This document shows, in pieces, positions 44,504 through 54,523 of a DNA stretch of 64,000 nucleotides. Under the pieces are notes generated by a model, which was not told where the DNA came from, did not search any database, and worked only from the letters and a program-made list of their open reading frames with translations. Source of the DNA: JBPRGH01 sp051418055 (GTDB lineage Bacteria; Bacteroidota; Bacteroidia; Cytophagales; Cyclobacteriaceae); assembly GCA_051418055.1 (NCBI GenBank), contig JBPRGH010000113.1, forward strand, positions 1 through 64,000. Direction: 5' to 3'. Position numbers and translations under genes: made by a program. Positions within the stretch are counted from its first letter, which is position 1; each line of letters begins with the position of its first letter.

Positions 44504-46100
44504 TAATATTAGTAGAAAAGAAAAAATCGGGCAGCTATTCTCTCCTGCCGTTTTTATTAACGGTAGCAAAGAGCATCATAAGGATATTGAAGAGCTGATA
44601 ATTAAACATCATATTGGCGGGCTTACTTTTTTCCATAGCCCTCAAAGCGCTGCGGCAAATTATGGAGGTAATCTAAAACCTGTATATAATGAAAATAGCC
44701 TTGATCTTCTTAAGGAGCTAATTCAGCATTTCCAGAGTATATCAAAGTATCCATTATTAATTAGTATTGATGCTGAGTGGGGGCTGGCCATGCGGGTGGA
44801 AAATACCCCTAAATATCCTTATGCGATTACATTGGGAGCCTTAAGTGAATCTAATAATAATTTAGTTTATCTCACAGGTTATAATATCGGAATTGATTGT
44901 CTTGATGCAGGTATACATTTAAATCTTGCTCCTGTAGCAGATATCAATGAAAACCCGGCAAATCCTGTAATAGGATATAGGTCTTTTGGTGAAAGAAAGC
45001 ATGATGTAACCTCAAAATCACTTTCCTTTTATAAAGGTTTGTCTGATACCGGAGTTGTAGGGTGCCTGAAGCATTTCCCCGGTCATGGCAACACAACAGT
45101 TGATTCCCACCTGGGTCTTCCTGTAATCAATAATTCTGAAGAAGAATTATTCAACAATGAATTATTACCATTCATTGAAGGTATCCATAATGGCGTCGAA
45201 TGTATTATGGTTGGTCATCTTGCAGTTCCTGCACTGACAGAAGGTGAATCAGTACCCGCAAGCCTCTCCTCAAAGATCATTAATGGTCTTTTAAGGAAGC
45301 AATTGGGTTTTAATGGCGTTGTAATCTCTGATGCTTTAAATATGCGCAGTGTAGCTGATATTTATGAGCAAAAAGGCCGTCTTGAATTAGAAGCTTTTAA
45401 AGCCGGTAATGACCTGCTGTGTTTCTCAAATGATGTACCTGAAGCTATAGATCTTATAAATGAAGAAATAAGTGAAGATTACCTGAACTCGAGCTTCAAT
45501 CGCATAATGAATTTGAAGATGAAAGCAACTCAGAATTTAGATAAATTTAATCATGCCCTACCATCGGAAGAGTTAAAACAAAAAATTGCAATAGGTTCAA
45601 TAACTTTATATAGCACTAAAAATTCTAAAGAAGCCAATCCAATAAAGAATTTTTCCTATAACAGAACTGCAATGGTTAGCATCAACAAAAACGTGGATAA
45701 TAAATTTTCTAAGACCATAAATAAATTTCAGGCAATCCCCCAATATGAGATCCTTCAGTCAACGGGTCATAGATTGCAAATTACTAAAAATTCATTGCTC
45801 CAGTATGAGCAATTGATCTTTGCAATATATGTTCCTTCAATGAAGCCTCATGATAACTATGGTTTTGAACAAGTTGTACTCAACTTTTTAAATGAAATTT
45901 TTAGCTCAGTCCGTTGTATCGTATGCCTTTTTGGGAATCCATATGCCATAAATTGCATAAAAGGTATTGATAATGCTGAAAATGTAGTATTAGCATATGA
46001 AGACCTGCCGGAATTTGAAGAAAAGGCTGCAGAATTCCTTTTTGGAAAATTTAAGCCTGTAGGTAATTTGCCCGTAACTGTTAAGCCGGTTATTAAATGA
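44496..46100 (+). CDS. nagZ: NagZ-type beta-N-acetylglucosaminidase (GH3)
   Basis: The frame opens at 44427 but the ATG at 44496 (MFDNISRKEKIGQLFSPAVF) fits the family start and overlaps the permease stop by 8 bases. The 534-residue protein keeps the NagZ motif KHFPGHGNTTVDSHLGLP, with the Asp-His dyad as acid/base, and VVISDALNMRSV with the nucleophile Asp. A C-terminal domain (from about 350) is present as in two-domain NagZ proteins. No signal peptide, so it acts in the cytosol on GlcNAc-MurNAc type substrates brought in by the permease. Confidence 0.92.
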   Translation: MFDNISRKEKIGQLFSPAVFINGSKEHHKDIEELIIKHHIGGLTFFHSPQSAAANYGGNLKPVYNENSLDLLKELIQHFQSISKYPLLISIDAEWGLAMRVENTPKYPYAITLGALSESNNNLVYLTGYNIGIDCLDAGIHLNLAPVADINENPANPVIGYRSFGERKHDVTSKSLSFYKGLSDTGVVGCLKHFPGHGNTTVDSHLGLPVINNSEEELFNNELLPFIEGIHNGVECIMVGHLAVPALTEGESVPASLSSKIINGLLRKQLGFNGVVISDALNMRSVADIYEQKGRLELEAFKAGNDLLCFSNDVPEAIDLINEEISEDYLNSSFNRIMNLKMKATQNLDKFNHALPSEELKQKIAIGSITLYSTKNSKEANPIKNFSYNRTAMVSINKNVDNKFSKTINKFQAIPQYEILQSTGHRLQITKNSLLQYEQLIFAIYVPSMKPHDNYGFEQVVLNFLNEIFSSVRCIVCLFGNPYAINCIKGIDNAENVVLAYEDLPEFEEKAAEFLFGKFKPVGNLPVTVKPVIK

Positions 46101-46149
46101 TGCTGTTTAATTAATGTTTTTTACTTAAATATAAACAACTGAAAGCTGT

Positions 46150-46190
46150 GAGAGAGGATTATTAGCAATATTTAAATAACCCTCTCTTTT
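46150..46190. terminator. Bidirectional terminator between nagZ and RIC gene
   Basis: GAGAGAGGATTATT (46150-46163) pairs with AATAACCCTCTC (46175-46186) with one mismatch, followed by TTTT on the plus strand. It sits between two convergent genes and can serve both. Confidence 0.75.
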
Positions 46191-46207
46191 CGATACAGCC
46201 ATATAAT

Positions 46208-46966
46208 CTACACATTCTGAGCCTGAAGCTTCTTCTCCATTTCTATTGCTTTTGGAAACAGGATGTTATTTTCCAGGTGAATATGAAGGTGAAGGTCCTC
46301 CTCAAATTCTTTTAATAATGCAAATGTCACACGGTAAGTATTGCAGGCATCGGCAGGCGGATTATACCCATTAGTTATTTCACTTATTTTCCTAAAACGC
46401 TCCCCTTCAGAGCTATGCTCATCCATCATAACCTGAATTGGATTCTGAACTGTCCCAAAAGCTGGTTTTTCGGCAATATTTCTTTGTTCCACCATTTTAC
46501 GGATGTAAGGGAAAACAATAAACTCTTCCTTTTTCATATGGGCCGCAAGTTCGCCTGTGCTTTCTAAAAATTCTTTATATATCTCAAGTAGCTCCGGGTG
46601 CCTTTCCCCATGAACCTTGCAAAGTTTATATAGCAGTGGTTTTATCTCCAGCGATCTTGCCTCTACATATCGATGATGCTTTTTCTCAATATAATCTGCC
46701 AAAAGATCAAGGGGCCAGCTGTTGTAATTTTCGCTACCGGCACTTCCCTCATTTTTAATAGCTGCTATTTCAGCAAGCACCTGTTCTTCATTTACAGCTT
46801 TTTTCTTTTCGCATGCTTCAGCTATTGTACGGTTTCCATTACAGCAAAAATCAATGTTATATTTCCTAAAGATCAAAGCAGTGCGGTAATCTTCCGCAAC
46901 CATTTCACCGAGTGTTTTATCTGTAGTTATTTGCATAATATCTGTTTTAGGTTTTCTTATATCCAT
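46208..46966 (-). CDS. ric: Iron-sulfur cluster repair di-iron protein (RIC/ScdA/YtfE)
   Basis: RIC repairs iron-sulfur clusters after nitric oxide or oxidative damage. The frame opens at 47032, but the Met at 46966 (MDIRKPKTDIMQ) is preferred because an FNR-type box lies just upstream of it. The 252-residue protein has the ScdA_N domain with NIDFCCNGNRTIAEAC and a hemerythrin-like four-helix domain with His/Glu ligands in KKHHRYVE, HGERHPEL, AAHMKKEEFIVFPY, MDEHSSEGE and HLHIHLENNILFP. It is monocistronic. Confidence 0.95.
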   Translation of the reverse strand: MDIRKPKTDIMQITTDKTLGEMVAEDYRTALIFRKYNIDFCCNGNRTIAEACEKKKAVNEEQVLAEIAAIKNEGSAGSENYNSWPLDLLADYIEKKHHRYVEARSLEIKPLLYKLCKVHGERHPELLEIYKEFLESTGELAAHMKKEEFIVFPYIRKMVEQRNIAEKPAFGTVQNPIQVMMDEHSSEGERFRKISEITNGYNPPADACNTYRVTFALLKEFEEDLHLHIHLENNILFPKAIEMEKKLQAQNV

Positions 46967-46996
46967 GCAATTAACATGAATAATCATCTCAAAAAA

Positions 46997-47008
46997 ATGA
47001 TCTGGATC
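46997..47008 (-). promoter_or_regulatory. FNR/CRP-family box upstream of ric
   Basis: TGAT-CTGG-ATCA is a perfect inverted TGATnnnnATCA, the site shape of FNR/DNR regulators. It lies 31 bases before the chosen ric start and would be inside the gene if the longer frame were used. RIC/YtfE genes are commonly under oxygen- or NO-sensing control. Confidence 0.65.
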
Positions 47009-47166
47009 ATAAACGAACAGGAAAAAATTCATAAAGCCCAGGGATTTATTTCATAAAAAGCCCTTAATTGATTCGTTCATAATAATTCTTCAAACTGCTT
47101 ATCAGACACGTTTATACCCTCCTCATAATTTTAGAAAATATCTATATTGGTGGATATCAAAAATCA

Positions 47167-47508
47167 ATGACAGGAATGAAATCAATCTGGAAAATATTAT
47201 TTTGGATATGTTTAGTTTTATTACTAGCAACTAACATCTCATGGCTTTATCACACTATCGATGTCGCTGTTGGCCATGGCTATTACCAGGTTAGCTGTAA
47301 TGAATATCAGAAGGATATACTTTCGCTAAAGCAAATCCTTTATACAAAAAAATCGAAGAAAGAAGCTCTCGAATTTTTAGATGCATATAAAATTGATCAT
47401 GAAGGTTTTCAAAAAGGGGAGGATTTTATTATAAGCTTAAGTTCATTTCAATTGATTTATGGTCCGGATGGCAGATTAAAGCCTTCTGAAAATTATCCTG
47501 ACCTGTAA
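47167..47508 (+). CDS. Hypothetical single-pass membrane protein
   Basis: The 113-residue protein has one N-terminal membrane helix (about 7-26, WKILFWICLVLLLATNISWL) and a soluble part of about 85 residues with DVAVGHGYYQVSCNEYQKDILSLKQIL. A Cys in VSCNEY follows the helix but there is no lipobox. It lies 63 bases before yaaA and may share its promoter. I do not recognise a family. Confidence 0.65.
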   Translation: MTGMKSIWKILFWICLVLLLATNISWLYHTIDVAVGHGYYQVSCNEYQKDILSLKQILYTKKSKKEALEFLDAYKIDHEGFQKGEDFIISLSSFQLIYGPDGRLKPSENYPDL

Positions 47509-47570
47509 GTTTTAAACCAGAATTTTCCTCTTCTTCCGTTAAGAAAGGAAAGATTAATTAATTTTAAGGC

Positions 47571-48335
47571 ATGATTGCAATTGTATCTCCGGCAAAGACC
47601 CTCGATTTTGAAACAGAAACTAGTTACCAACATTCCCTGCCCAGATTTCAATCTGAGGCACTGCAGCTTATCAATGTCCTGAAGGAGAAGTCAGAGGGTG
47701 ATATTAAAAAATTAATGTCCATCAGCGATAAGCTGGCTACCCTTAATGTAGAGCGTTATCACAGCTTCACTAAAAAGAAAGACCCTGCTCAGTCAAAGCA
47801 GGCAATTTTTGCTTTTCAGGGTGATGTCTACCAGGGATTAAAAGCAGATACTTTTAATGAAAAAGACCTGGAATTTGCCCAGGAACATTTCAGGATCCTT
47901 TCCGGCTTATATGGGCTGCTAAGGCCTTTGGACCTTATCCAGCCCTACCGACTTGAGATGGGGACAAAGCTGGAGGTGAATGACAGCAGCAATTTATATA
48001 AATTCTGGGAAGATAAGATTGTAAATCAGCTTAATAAAGATCTTAAAGCCCAGGGTGATAAGTATCTAATCAACCTTGCTTCCAATGAATATTTCAAAGC
48101 CGTAGATAAGAAAAAGCTGAAAGCTAAAGTTATTGATATTGATTTCCTGGATTTCAGCTCGGGAAAATATAAAGTTATTGCTTTTTATGCCAAAAAAGCC
48201 CGTGGAATGATGAGCCACTTTATCTTAAAGAATAAGATTGAGGACCCTGAGCATCTTAAGGCCTTTGATTATGACGGTTATCTGTATGATGACAATGCAT
48301 CTAATGAGAATAAGCTGGTCTTTAAAAGGGGGTGA
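47571..48335 (+). CDS. yaaA: YaaA family peroxide stress protein (UPF0246)
   Basis: YaaA limits free iron and DNA damage during hydrogen peroxide stress in E. coli. The 254-residue protein has the family start MIAIVSPAKTLDFE, AIFAFQGDVYQGLKA, HFRILSGLYGLLRPLDLIQPYRLEMGTKL and, near the end, VIDIDFLDFSSGKYKVIAFYAKKARGMMSHFIL. Length is normal (about 250-260). It is cytosolic and intact. Confidence 0.96.
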   Translation: MIAIVSPAKTLDFETETSYQHSLPRFQSEALQLINVLKEKSEGDIKKLMSISDKLATLNVERYHSFTKKKDPAQSKQAIFAFQGDVYQGLKADTFNEKDLEFAQEHFRILSGLYGLLRPLDLIQPYRLEMGTKLEVNDSSNLYKFWEDKIVNQLNKDLKAQGDKYLINLASNEYFKAVDKKKLKAKVIDIDFLDFSSGKYKVIAFYAKKARGMMSHFILKNKIEDPEHLKAFDYDGYLYDDNASNENKLVFKRG

Positions 48336-48618
48336 ATGAATAGATGTGAGATGTGAGATTTTTAGAAATGGAATATAAATTGTGCCGTCGGTGAGCCTTT
48401 GGCGACCAGGCGCTAGTTATCTGAAAACTATACAAGCCTATATCGGCTGATGTTTTTTCTTTATACCCTCTAAACAATATTGTTCTCGGTTTTTTTCATT
48501 TACAGCAAAATTCAACAGCAGCAGTTTACCTTTTATATAATTTTATGAATTATGCTTTTATTTAATTAATAAGAGCAGCATTTTTATACTAAAGCAATAG
48601 TTATCCCTAATTTTTGAT

Positions 48619-50466
48619 ATGAAACAACCTTTGAATATCTCTCTACTTCTCATAATATTTATTGCTAATGCATTCTCTGCACATGCACAAGTATCAGAAA
48701 AAGCAGGTCCTGTTTTTGAAAATGGAGAAGCTCAAATAGTAAAAGCTTTTGAGGATGCCGGAAAATGGATAAGACATGATTTATGGGTTGAAACAGAATT
48801 TGATACAGATGGCGACGAAAAATTTGACAGGATGCATGTTGCAGTGACACGACCATATCAGACGGAATATGAAGGGCTAAAGCTTCCTGTGATATATATT
48901 TCCAGCCCTTATTTTGCAGGTGTTGCATCTGATGTTGACGGTGTTTTTTGGAATGTAAACCATGAGCTTGGTTCACCAGCTCCGGTTGCACGTACTCATC
49001 CGGAAGTTATTCGTAAAGGGGCAAGGCCATTTATCTCCGATTCACATATTAAAACCTGGGTTCCCAGAGGGTATATTGTTGTTCATTCTTCTTCACCAGG
49101 CACAGGTCTCTCTCAGGGTTCTCCAACTGTAGGAGGTGATAATGAATCTCTTGCCCCTAAAGCTGTTGTTGACTGGCTATGTGGTAGAGCTTCAGGATTT
49201 ACATCTCCTTATGGAAATGAAAAAGTAGAAGCTTTTTGGTCTACAAGGAAAGTTGGGATGACCGGCACGTCTTATAATGGCACTATTCCACTTGCAGCAG
49301 CAACAACGGGAGTCGAAGGCCTTGAAGCAATTATACCTATTGCACCTAATACATCCTATTATCATTATTACAGGTCTAATGGGCTTGTAAGATCCCCCGG
49401 CGGTTATTTGGGAGAAGATATAGACGTACTTTATGATTATATTCATAGTGGGGATGAAACTAAACGAGCATATAATAATTCGACTGTTCGGGATAAGGAA
49501 ATGAAAGCCGGTATGGATAGGATAACAGGTGATTATAATGATTTCTGGGCGGGACGGGATTATTTAAATGATATGGGACCAATGAAAGCTGCTTTGTTAA
49601 TGTCTCATGGTTTCAACGACTGGAATGTGATGCCTGAACACAGTTATAGGATTTATAAGAAAGCAAGAGAAATGGGTATTCCAACTCAACTATATTATCA
49701 CCAAAAAGGACATGGTGGCCCACCGCCTATGAAAATGATGAACAGGTGGTTTACACGTTATTTACATGGTGTAGAAAATGGAGTGGAAAATGATGCCCGG
49801 GTTTGGATTGTTCGTGAAAAAGATAAGCCAGAAGATCCGACACCCTATGAAGAATTTCCAAATCCAAAAGCATCCCCTGTTACACTTTACCTTCATGCCG
49901 GTGCTCCTGAAAGAGGTAAGTTAAGTACAGAAAAAGGAATTAAGCAGGGAACAGAAACAATTATTGATAACTATTCCTTTGATGGATCCTCTTTAGCTAA
50001 AGCAGAGGTCACTGATCACCGTTTAATCTATGCTACTCCTGAGTTAACGGGGGATCTTCATATTTCCGGATTACCAGAAATTAATATTAAACTGGCGGCT
50101 AACAAACCTGCTGCAAATCTTTCGGTTTGGTTAGTATCATTGCCATGGACAGAAGGAAAAAATTCAAAAATTACAGACAATATTATTACCCGTGGCTGGG
50201 CAGATCCTCAAAACCACAGCTCATTAACTGAAAGTGAACCTTTGACTCCTGGCAAATTTTATACTGTAAAATTTAATCTTCAACCTGACGATCAGATAAT
50301 TCCTAAAGGTCAGAAAATTGGATTGATGATATTTTCAAGTGATAAAGAATTCACACTTTGGCCAAAGCCAGGAACTGAACTGATTATTGATCTCGATAAT
50401 ACAACAATAAAATTACCGATCTTAGGAGGCACACAAAAATTTAATGATTCAGTTAAGGAAAATTGA
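48619..50466 (+). CDS. X-Pro dipeptidyl-peptidase (S15 family), secreted
   Basis: The 615-residue protein has a signal peptide (about 1-24, ending AHAQ) and an S15 alpha/beta hydrolase core: WIRHDLWVETEFDTDGDEKFDRMHV, GMTGTSYNGTIPLA with the nucleophile Ser in GTSYNG, SHGFNDWNVMPEHS with the likely Asp, and HQKGHGGPP with the catalytic His. A C-terminal jelly-roll follows. It releases Xaa-Pro dipeptides outside the cytosol. A gap of 283 bases upstream with no clear feature separates it from yaaA. Confidence 0.93.
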   Translation: MKQPLNISLLLIIFIANAFSAHAQVSEKAGPVFENGEAQIVKAFEDAGKWIRHDLWVETEFDTDGDEKFDRMHVAVTRPYQTEYEGLKLPVIYISSPYFAGVASDVDGVFWNVNHELGSPAPVARTHPEVIRKGARPFISDSHIKTWVPRGYIVVHSSSPGTGLSQGSPTVGGDNESLAPKAVVDWLCGRASGFTSPYGNEKVEAFWSTRKVGMTGTSYNGTIPLAAATTGVEGLEAIIPIAPNTSYYHYYRSNGLVRSPGGYLGEDIDVLYDYIHSGDETKRAYNNSTVRDKEMKAGMDRITGDYNDFWAGRDYLNDMGPMKAALLMSHGFNDWNVMPEHSYRIYKKAREMGIPTQLYYHQKGHGGPPPMKMMNRWFTRYLHGVENGVENDARVWIVREKDKPEDPTPYEEFPNPKASPVTLYLHAGAPERGKLSTEKGIKQGTETIIDNYSFDGSSLAKAEVTDHRLIYATPELTGDLHISGLPEINIKLAANKPAANLSVWLVSLPWTEGKNSKITDNIITRGWADPQNHSSLTESEPLTPGKFYTVKFNLQPDDQIIPKGQKIGLMIFSSDKEFTLWPKPGTELIIDLDNTTIKLPILGGTQKFNDSVKEN

Positions 50467-50601
50467 CAATAGCCAAAGCTATCTGGATAACGCGCGGCAA
50501 AGGAAATGAGCTATATTCTTAAAAGATGAGAATGAGGTGCAGGAAATGTATTCTAAATAGGCCTATTTAATTTACTCTAAGAAGAATGTAAAGACTAAAC
50601 C

Positions 50602-51759
50602 TTAGCCTGCCAATACAGGCTGAGCATCTTTTAAGGCTAAAGTCTTATTTTCAAAATTTGTATTTTCTTTCCTGTCACTTCTCCCCATCATCCTCAACAT
50701 TTTGCCATGTTCATATATTGCGCCCACAAATGTTTTATGATGGAAGTAGGGTAATTTATATTCACCGGCAGTTTCTTTAAGGATCTTTGAAATTGCCGGA
50801 TAATGTACATGACAAATATTTGGAAAAAGATGATGCTCGGTTTGATAATTCAATCCTCCCAGATACCATGAGAACCAGCGGCTCCCTGTTGCGAAATTAC
50901 AGCTTGTATACATTTGATGAATGGCAAAATTATTATCCATCTTTCCATTTTCATTAGGCAAAGGGAAATCGCAATCCGGCATGATATGCGCTACGATAAA
51001 TACACAGGTTAGGAAGAAGCCAACGCATAACTGCATGATAAAATAAAAAGAAAGTGTTTGCCACCACGGCAATACACTTAAGGTTATGGGTACAGCAAAA
51101 AACACGATAAAATAAAAAGCTTTCCATAGGATAAGTTCAGTTAGCAGCCTCTCGTAAGTCTTTCCATAGGATTTTAATAGCCCCATCTTATTGTAATTCT
51201 TCAGTCTGACAAAATCACTGCTAATTACCCAGGAGATGGTTTGCAAGGAATATAAAGGCCATGCATAGAGATGTTGGTATTTATGATGCTTTAATCTTTT
51301 CTGATTTGGTGAGAATCTAAAAAGTTTACCCCCATGAAGGCTGTCATCATAACCGTCGATATTTGGATATGTATGGTGAAGTACGTTATGCTGGACCTTC
51401 CAGTTGATATGGCTTGCTCCCAATAAATTGATCAGTAAGCCCATAATGTGATTGATGCGTTTTTTATTTGAATAAGCGCCATGATTTGCATCATGCATAA
51501 TACTTAACCCTATACCTGACATTCCCACAGCCATTATCATCCATAAAATAAAAACATGTACGGGATTGGTAAATACATTGAGAATAATAAGAACGAAAGG
51601 GATTAAATATAATCCCAGCATCACAAAAGTTTTGATGTGCATTTCTGAGTTACTATGTACATCAATTTGATTTACCTTAAAATAGTCCTTGACTTTGGAT
51701 TGGAGCTCGCCCACGAATTCTTTCTGTGAGTCATTATTGTAACGTAATATTTTTTGCAT
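50602..51759 (-). CDS. Membrane fatty acid desaturase, front-end type
   Basis: The 385-residue protein has the three histidine boxes of membrane desaturases: HDANHGAY (HxxxH), HNVLHHTYP (HxxHH) and QTEHHLFP (QxxHH). The Gln in the third box is typical of delta-5/delta-6 front-end enzymes; no fused cytochrome b5 domain is present. Four to five membrane helices are seen. It introduces double bonds into acyl-CoA or lipid-bound chains with a di-iron centre. Regiospecificity cannot be read from sequence. Confidence 0.92.
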   Translation of the reverse strand: MQKILRYNNDSQKEFVGELQSKVKDYFKVNQIDVHSNSEMHIKTFVMLGLYLIPFVLIILNVFTNPVHVFILWMIMAVGMSGIGLSIMHDANHGAYSNKKRINHIMGLLINLLGASHINWKVQHNVLHHTYPNIDGYDDSLHGGKLFRFSPNQKRLKHHKYQHLYAWPLYSLQTISWVISSDFVRLKNYNKMGLLKSYGKTYERLLTELILWKAFYFIVFFAVPITLSVLPWWQTLSFYFIMQLCVGFFLTCVFIVAHIMPDCDFPLPNENGKMDNNFAIHQMYTSCNFATGSRWFSWYLGGLNYQTEHHLFPNICHVHYPAISKILKETAGEYKLPYFHHKTFVGAIYEHGKMLRMMGRSDRKENTNFENKTLALKDAQPVLAG

Positions 51760-51886
51760 TGCCTAATCCCTCCAGATTCTTCTTAAGGTTTAATAATTCG
51801 GACCAATGTAAGCATTTTTTATGCAGCATTATGCCTTTTTTATTTAAAAGGTGATTAATATAATATATTGATAATTGGATTACAAT

Positions 51887-54259
51887 TCAATCCTCATTCA
51901 GGGTATCTGCCGGATTAACCAATGCAGTCTTTATTGTTTGTGCTGAAATCAAAGCCAATGAGAGCATCAAAATAACAGCACCTACTCCAAAAAATATCCA
52001 GATACTTATTTCTGAGTGGTAAGGGAAATTATTCAGCCATTGTGCCATTATCCACCATGCAATTGGAAAAGCTATAATAGAAGCTATAAATATTAAACGT
52101 AAAAATTTTCCCGATATCATGGTTATAATTTCTCTTACTGAGGCTCCCAAAACTTTCCTGATACTAATCTCCTTCGTTTTACGCCGCACCGTATAGCTTA
52201 CTAATCCAAAAAGGCCAAGAAAGGCAATTATTACCGATAATATGGAAAATACATTGATGATATTACTAAAACGCTTCTCTTCCTGATAACTATACAATAT
52301 AGCCTCATCCTGGAAAACATAATCAAGCATGGCAGTCGGGAAATGTTTCACCCAAGTATTCTCTACTTGTCCAAGCAGCTTTTCCGGGTCGTCCCCTTTT
52401 ACTGTGATCCGCGAGTAATAACCAATGTACATACATAAGGGCTGTATTTCGTACTTTAGTGAATTAAAATGAAAATCTGCTGTGACTCCTATGATCGGAC
52501 CTTTTCTGTTGTCAAAAGAAAGTATTTTACCAATAGCCTCATCAGGGGACCAGCCATATGCAGCTGCTGCTTTTTCATTAATAATAAAGGATTCAGTAGA
52601 ATCAGAGGAAAGTGCAGGATCAAAATCCCTTCCCGCAAGTAAATTCATGCCGTAGGTATTTATATAACCATGGCCTACCGGAAGACGATAAAGTTTTACA
52701 TACTGATTTTCGCCATTATCATGTGAGGCCCTGCCGGTCCCATTGCCAAGACCATTGGCTATCATAGAACCTGATACCGCTATACTGGAAATTCCTGTAC
52801 TTGATAACAATTCATTTTTAAATCCCTCATATCCTTTATAGACCTCTTCACTGCCATTCACACGTAAAACCAGCAGGTTATCCTTATTATATCCAAGATC
52901 CTTGGAAAGAACAAAATCCATCTGTTGAGTAATCACAACAAGCCCCACTAAAATAATAAGCGTAACAGCAAATTGAGAGACAACTAAAATATTACGCAAT
53001 CCGCCATATGAGCTGCTTACAATTCTGCCTTTCAATGATCTTATAGTATGCATTCCGGAGAGCATTCTGGCAGGGAAATAACCTGTTATTAATGCGAGTG
53101 GTACACAGATGACCAAAAGCTGCAGGATAAGGTCCCAATGACCAAGAGGTATATGATTTTTCCCTGATATCTGATAGAAAAGTGGTTTTAGGATCTCTAC
53201 CAATATTCCTGCAAGTATAAAGCTGAAAAAGGTAAGTACCAGCGCCTCTATCAGATGTTGGTAGATCAGCTGCGATCGAAAAGCGCCCAAAACTTTGCGA
53301 ACACCTGTTTCTTTTGCCCTTTCCATAGAAAATGAAGTAGAAAGATTTATATAATTTACTGTTGCCAAAAACAGGATAAATACTCCTATGGCCGAAAATA
53401 TCCAGATAAACTCTTTTTTACCATTGGCTTTAAATTCGTACAGCAAATTTGAATTCAAGTGAATCGATGCCAGTGGCTGAAGGTAAAATCTGTAGGAATT
53501 ATTTGTACCTAAATATTGATCTGCAAAGGCAGGGAATTTTTTCTCGAGCTCCTTCACATCAACATCTTGCTCAAGTAAAATGTAAGAATGATAGCTGTTA
53601 TTTCCCCAGTTCTGCATGGCACCTTTATAAGCACTTTCAATAGTGCTGATGGAGCCAAGCATATTGAATGTAAAATGTGAATTGTCTGCAGGGTCAGCAA
53701 TAACACCTGTTACTTCATAATCAGCCCCATTACCTGTTGTGTCATAGGCATAAATTTTTAAAAGTTGTCCCAGCGGATTCTCCTCACCAAAATATTTTTC
53801 AGCCAAACTCTCTGTTAGTACAATTTTGTATGGATCTGATAAGGCCGTACTGTCATCTCCGAGGAGCAATTTATAATCAAAAACCTCTAAAAATGCAGGA
53901 TCGGTAAAAACTATAAAATCTTCAATATACTGCCGATCACCTTTCTTTACCAGGGCATCATTTTTATCCAACCTTACTGCTGCTCTTACTTCAGGAAAAT
54001 CATCTTTCATGGCAGGGGCAATTGGCAGGCTTGTAACCGCCTGATGCCACTGGTCAGCACCTACACTCGCTTCTGCGACTATACGGTATATTTCTTCTTT
54101 TTTCGGAAAATGCTGATCATAGGAAAGCTCATATTTCACCCAGTTAAATATAAATACTACACATACCAGTCCGGCTGAAAGACCAAGCACATTTATAGTG
54201 GTATAAACCATCTTTCTCGATAAACTACGGAAGGCAATTTTTATGTAATTGAAAAGCAT
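51887..54259 (-). CDS. FtsX/MacB-type ABC transporter permease
   Basis: The 790-residue protein has the Bacteroidota layout: N-terminal helix (FRSLSRKMVYTTINVLGLSAGL), a MacB periplasmic core domain (about 45-250), an FtsX block of helices (about 285-420, with RAKETGVRKVLGAF), a second periplasmic domain, and a last FtsX block (about 670-785, with RRKTKEISIRKVLGA). Such permeases pair with a separate ATPase for lipoprotein or peptide export; none is adjacent. It appears monocistronic. Confidence 0.93.
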   Translation of the reverse strand: MLFNYIKIAFRSLSRKMVYTTINVLGLSAGLVCVVFIFNWVKYELSYDQHFPKKEEIYRIVAEASVGADQWHQAVTSLPIAPAMKDDFPEVRAAVRLDKNDALVKKGDRQYIEDFIVFTDPAFLEVFDYKLLLGDDSTALSDPYKIVLTESLAEKYFGEENPLGQLLKIYAYDTTGNGADYEVTGVIADPADNSHFTFNMLGSISTIESAYKGAMQNWGNNSYHSYILLEQDVDVKELEKKFPAFADQYLGTNNSYRFYLQPLASIHLNSNLLYEFKANGKKEFIWIFSAIGVFILFLATVNYINLSTSFSMERAKETGVRKVLGAFRSQLIYQHLIEALVLTFFSFILAGILVEILKPLFYQISGKNHIPLGHWDLILQLLVICVPLALITGYFPARMLSGMHTIRSLKGRIVSSSYGGLRNILVVSQFAVTLIILVGLVVITQQMDFVLSKDLGYNKDNLLVLRVNGSEEVYKGYEGFKNELLSSTGISSIAVSGSMIANGLGNGTGRASHDNGENQYVKLYRLPVGHGYINTYGMNLLAGRDFDPALSSDSTESFIINEKAAAAYGWSPDEAIGKILSFDNRKGPIIGVTADFHFNSLKYEIQPLCMYIGYYSRITVKGDDPEKLLGQVENTWVKHFPTAMLDYVFQDEAILYSYQEEKRFSNIINVFSILSVIIAFLGLFGLVSYTVRRKTKEISIRKVLGASVREIITMISGKFLRLIFIASIIAFPIAWWIMAQWLNNFPYHSEISIWIFFGVGAVILMLSLALISAQTIKTALVNPADTLNED

Positions 54260-54523
54260 TATTAAGTGGTCTTGTGAAACAATGTATTAACTATAAATAT
54301 GCCATTAGTGCAAAAGACGGTTTTATCCATGGATAGGCCAAATTTTAACTTTGCCTTTTTATAAATGTTTCTTTATGAAACATTAAGTGTATTATAATGG
54401 AACATTAATCTTGAGTTTTTTTGCGATCATAATGTGGAGGTAAACTGCATTTAATTTATACGAGGCATTTCCTTAGGGCATATAATTAATTATATTACGC
54501 TATATCCAGATGTTTATAGGAAA

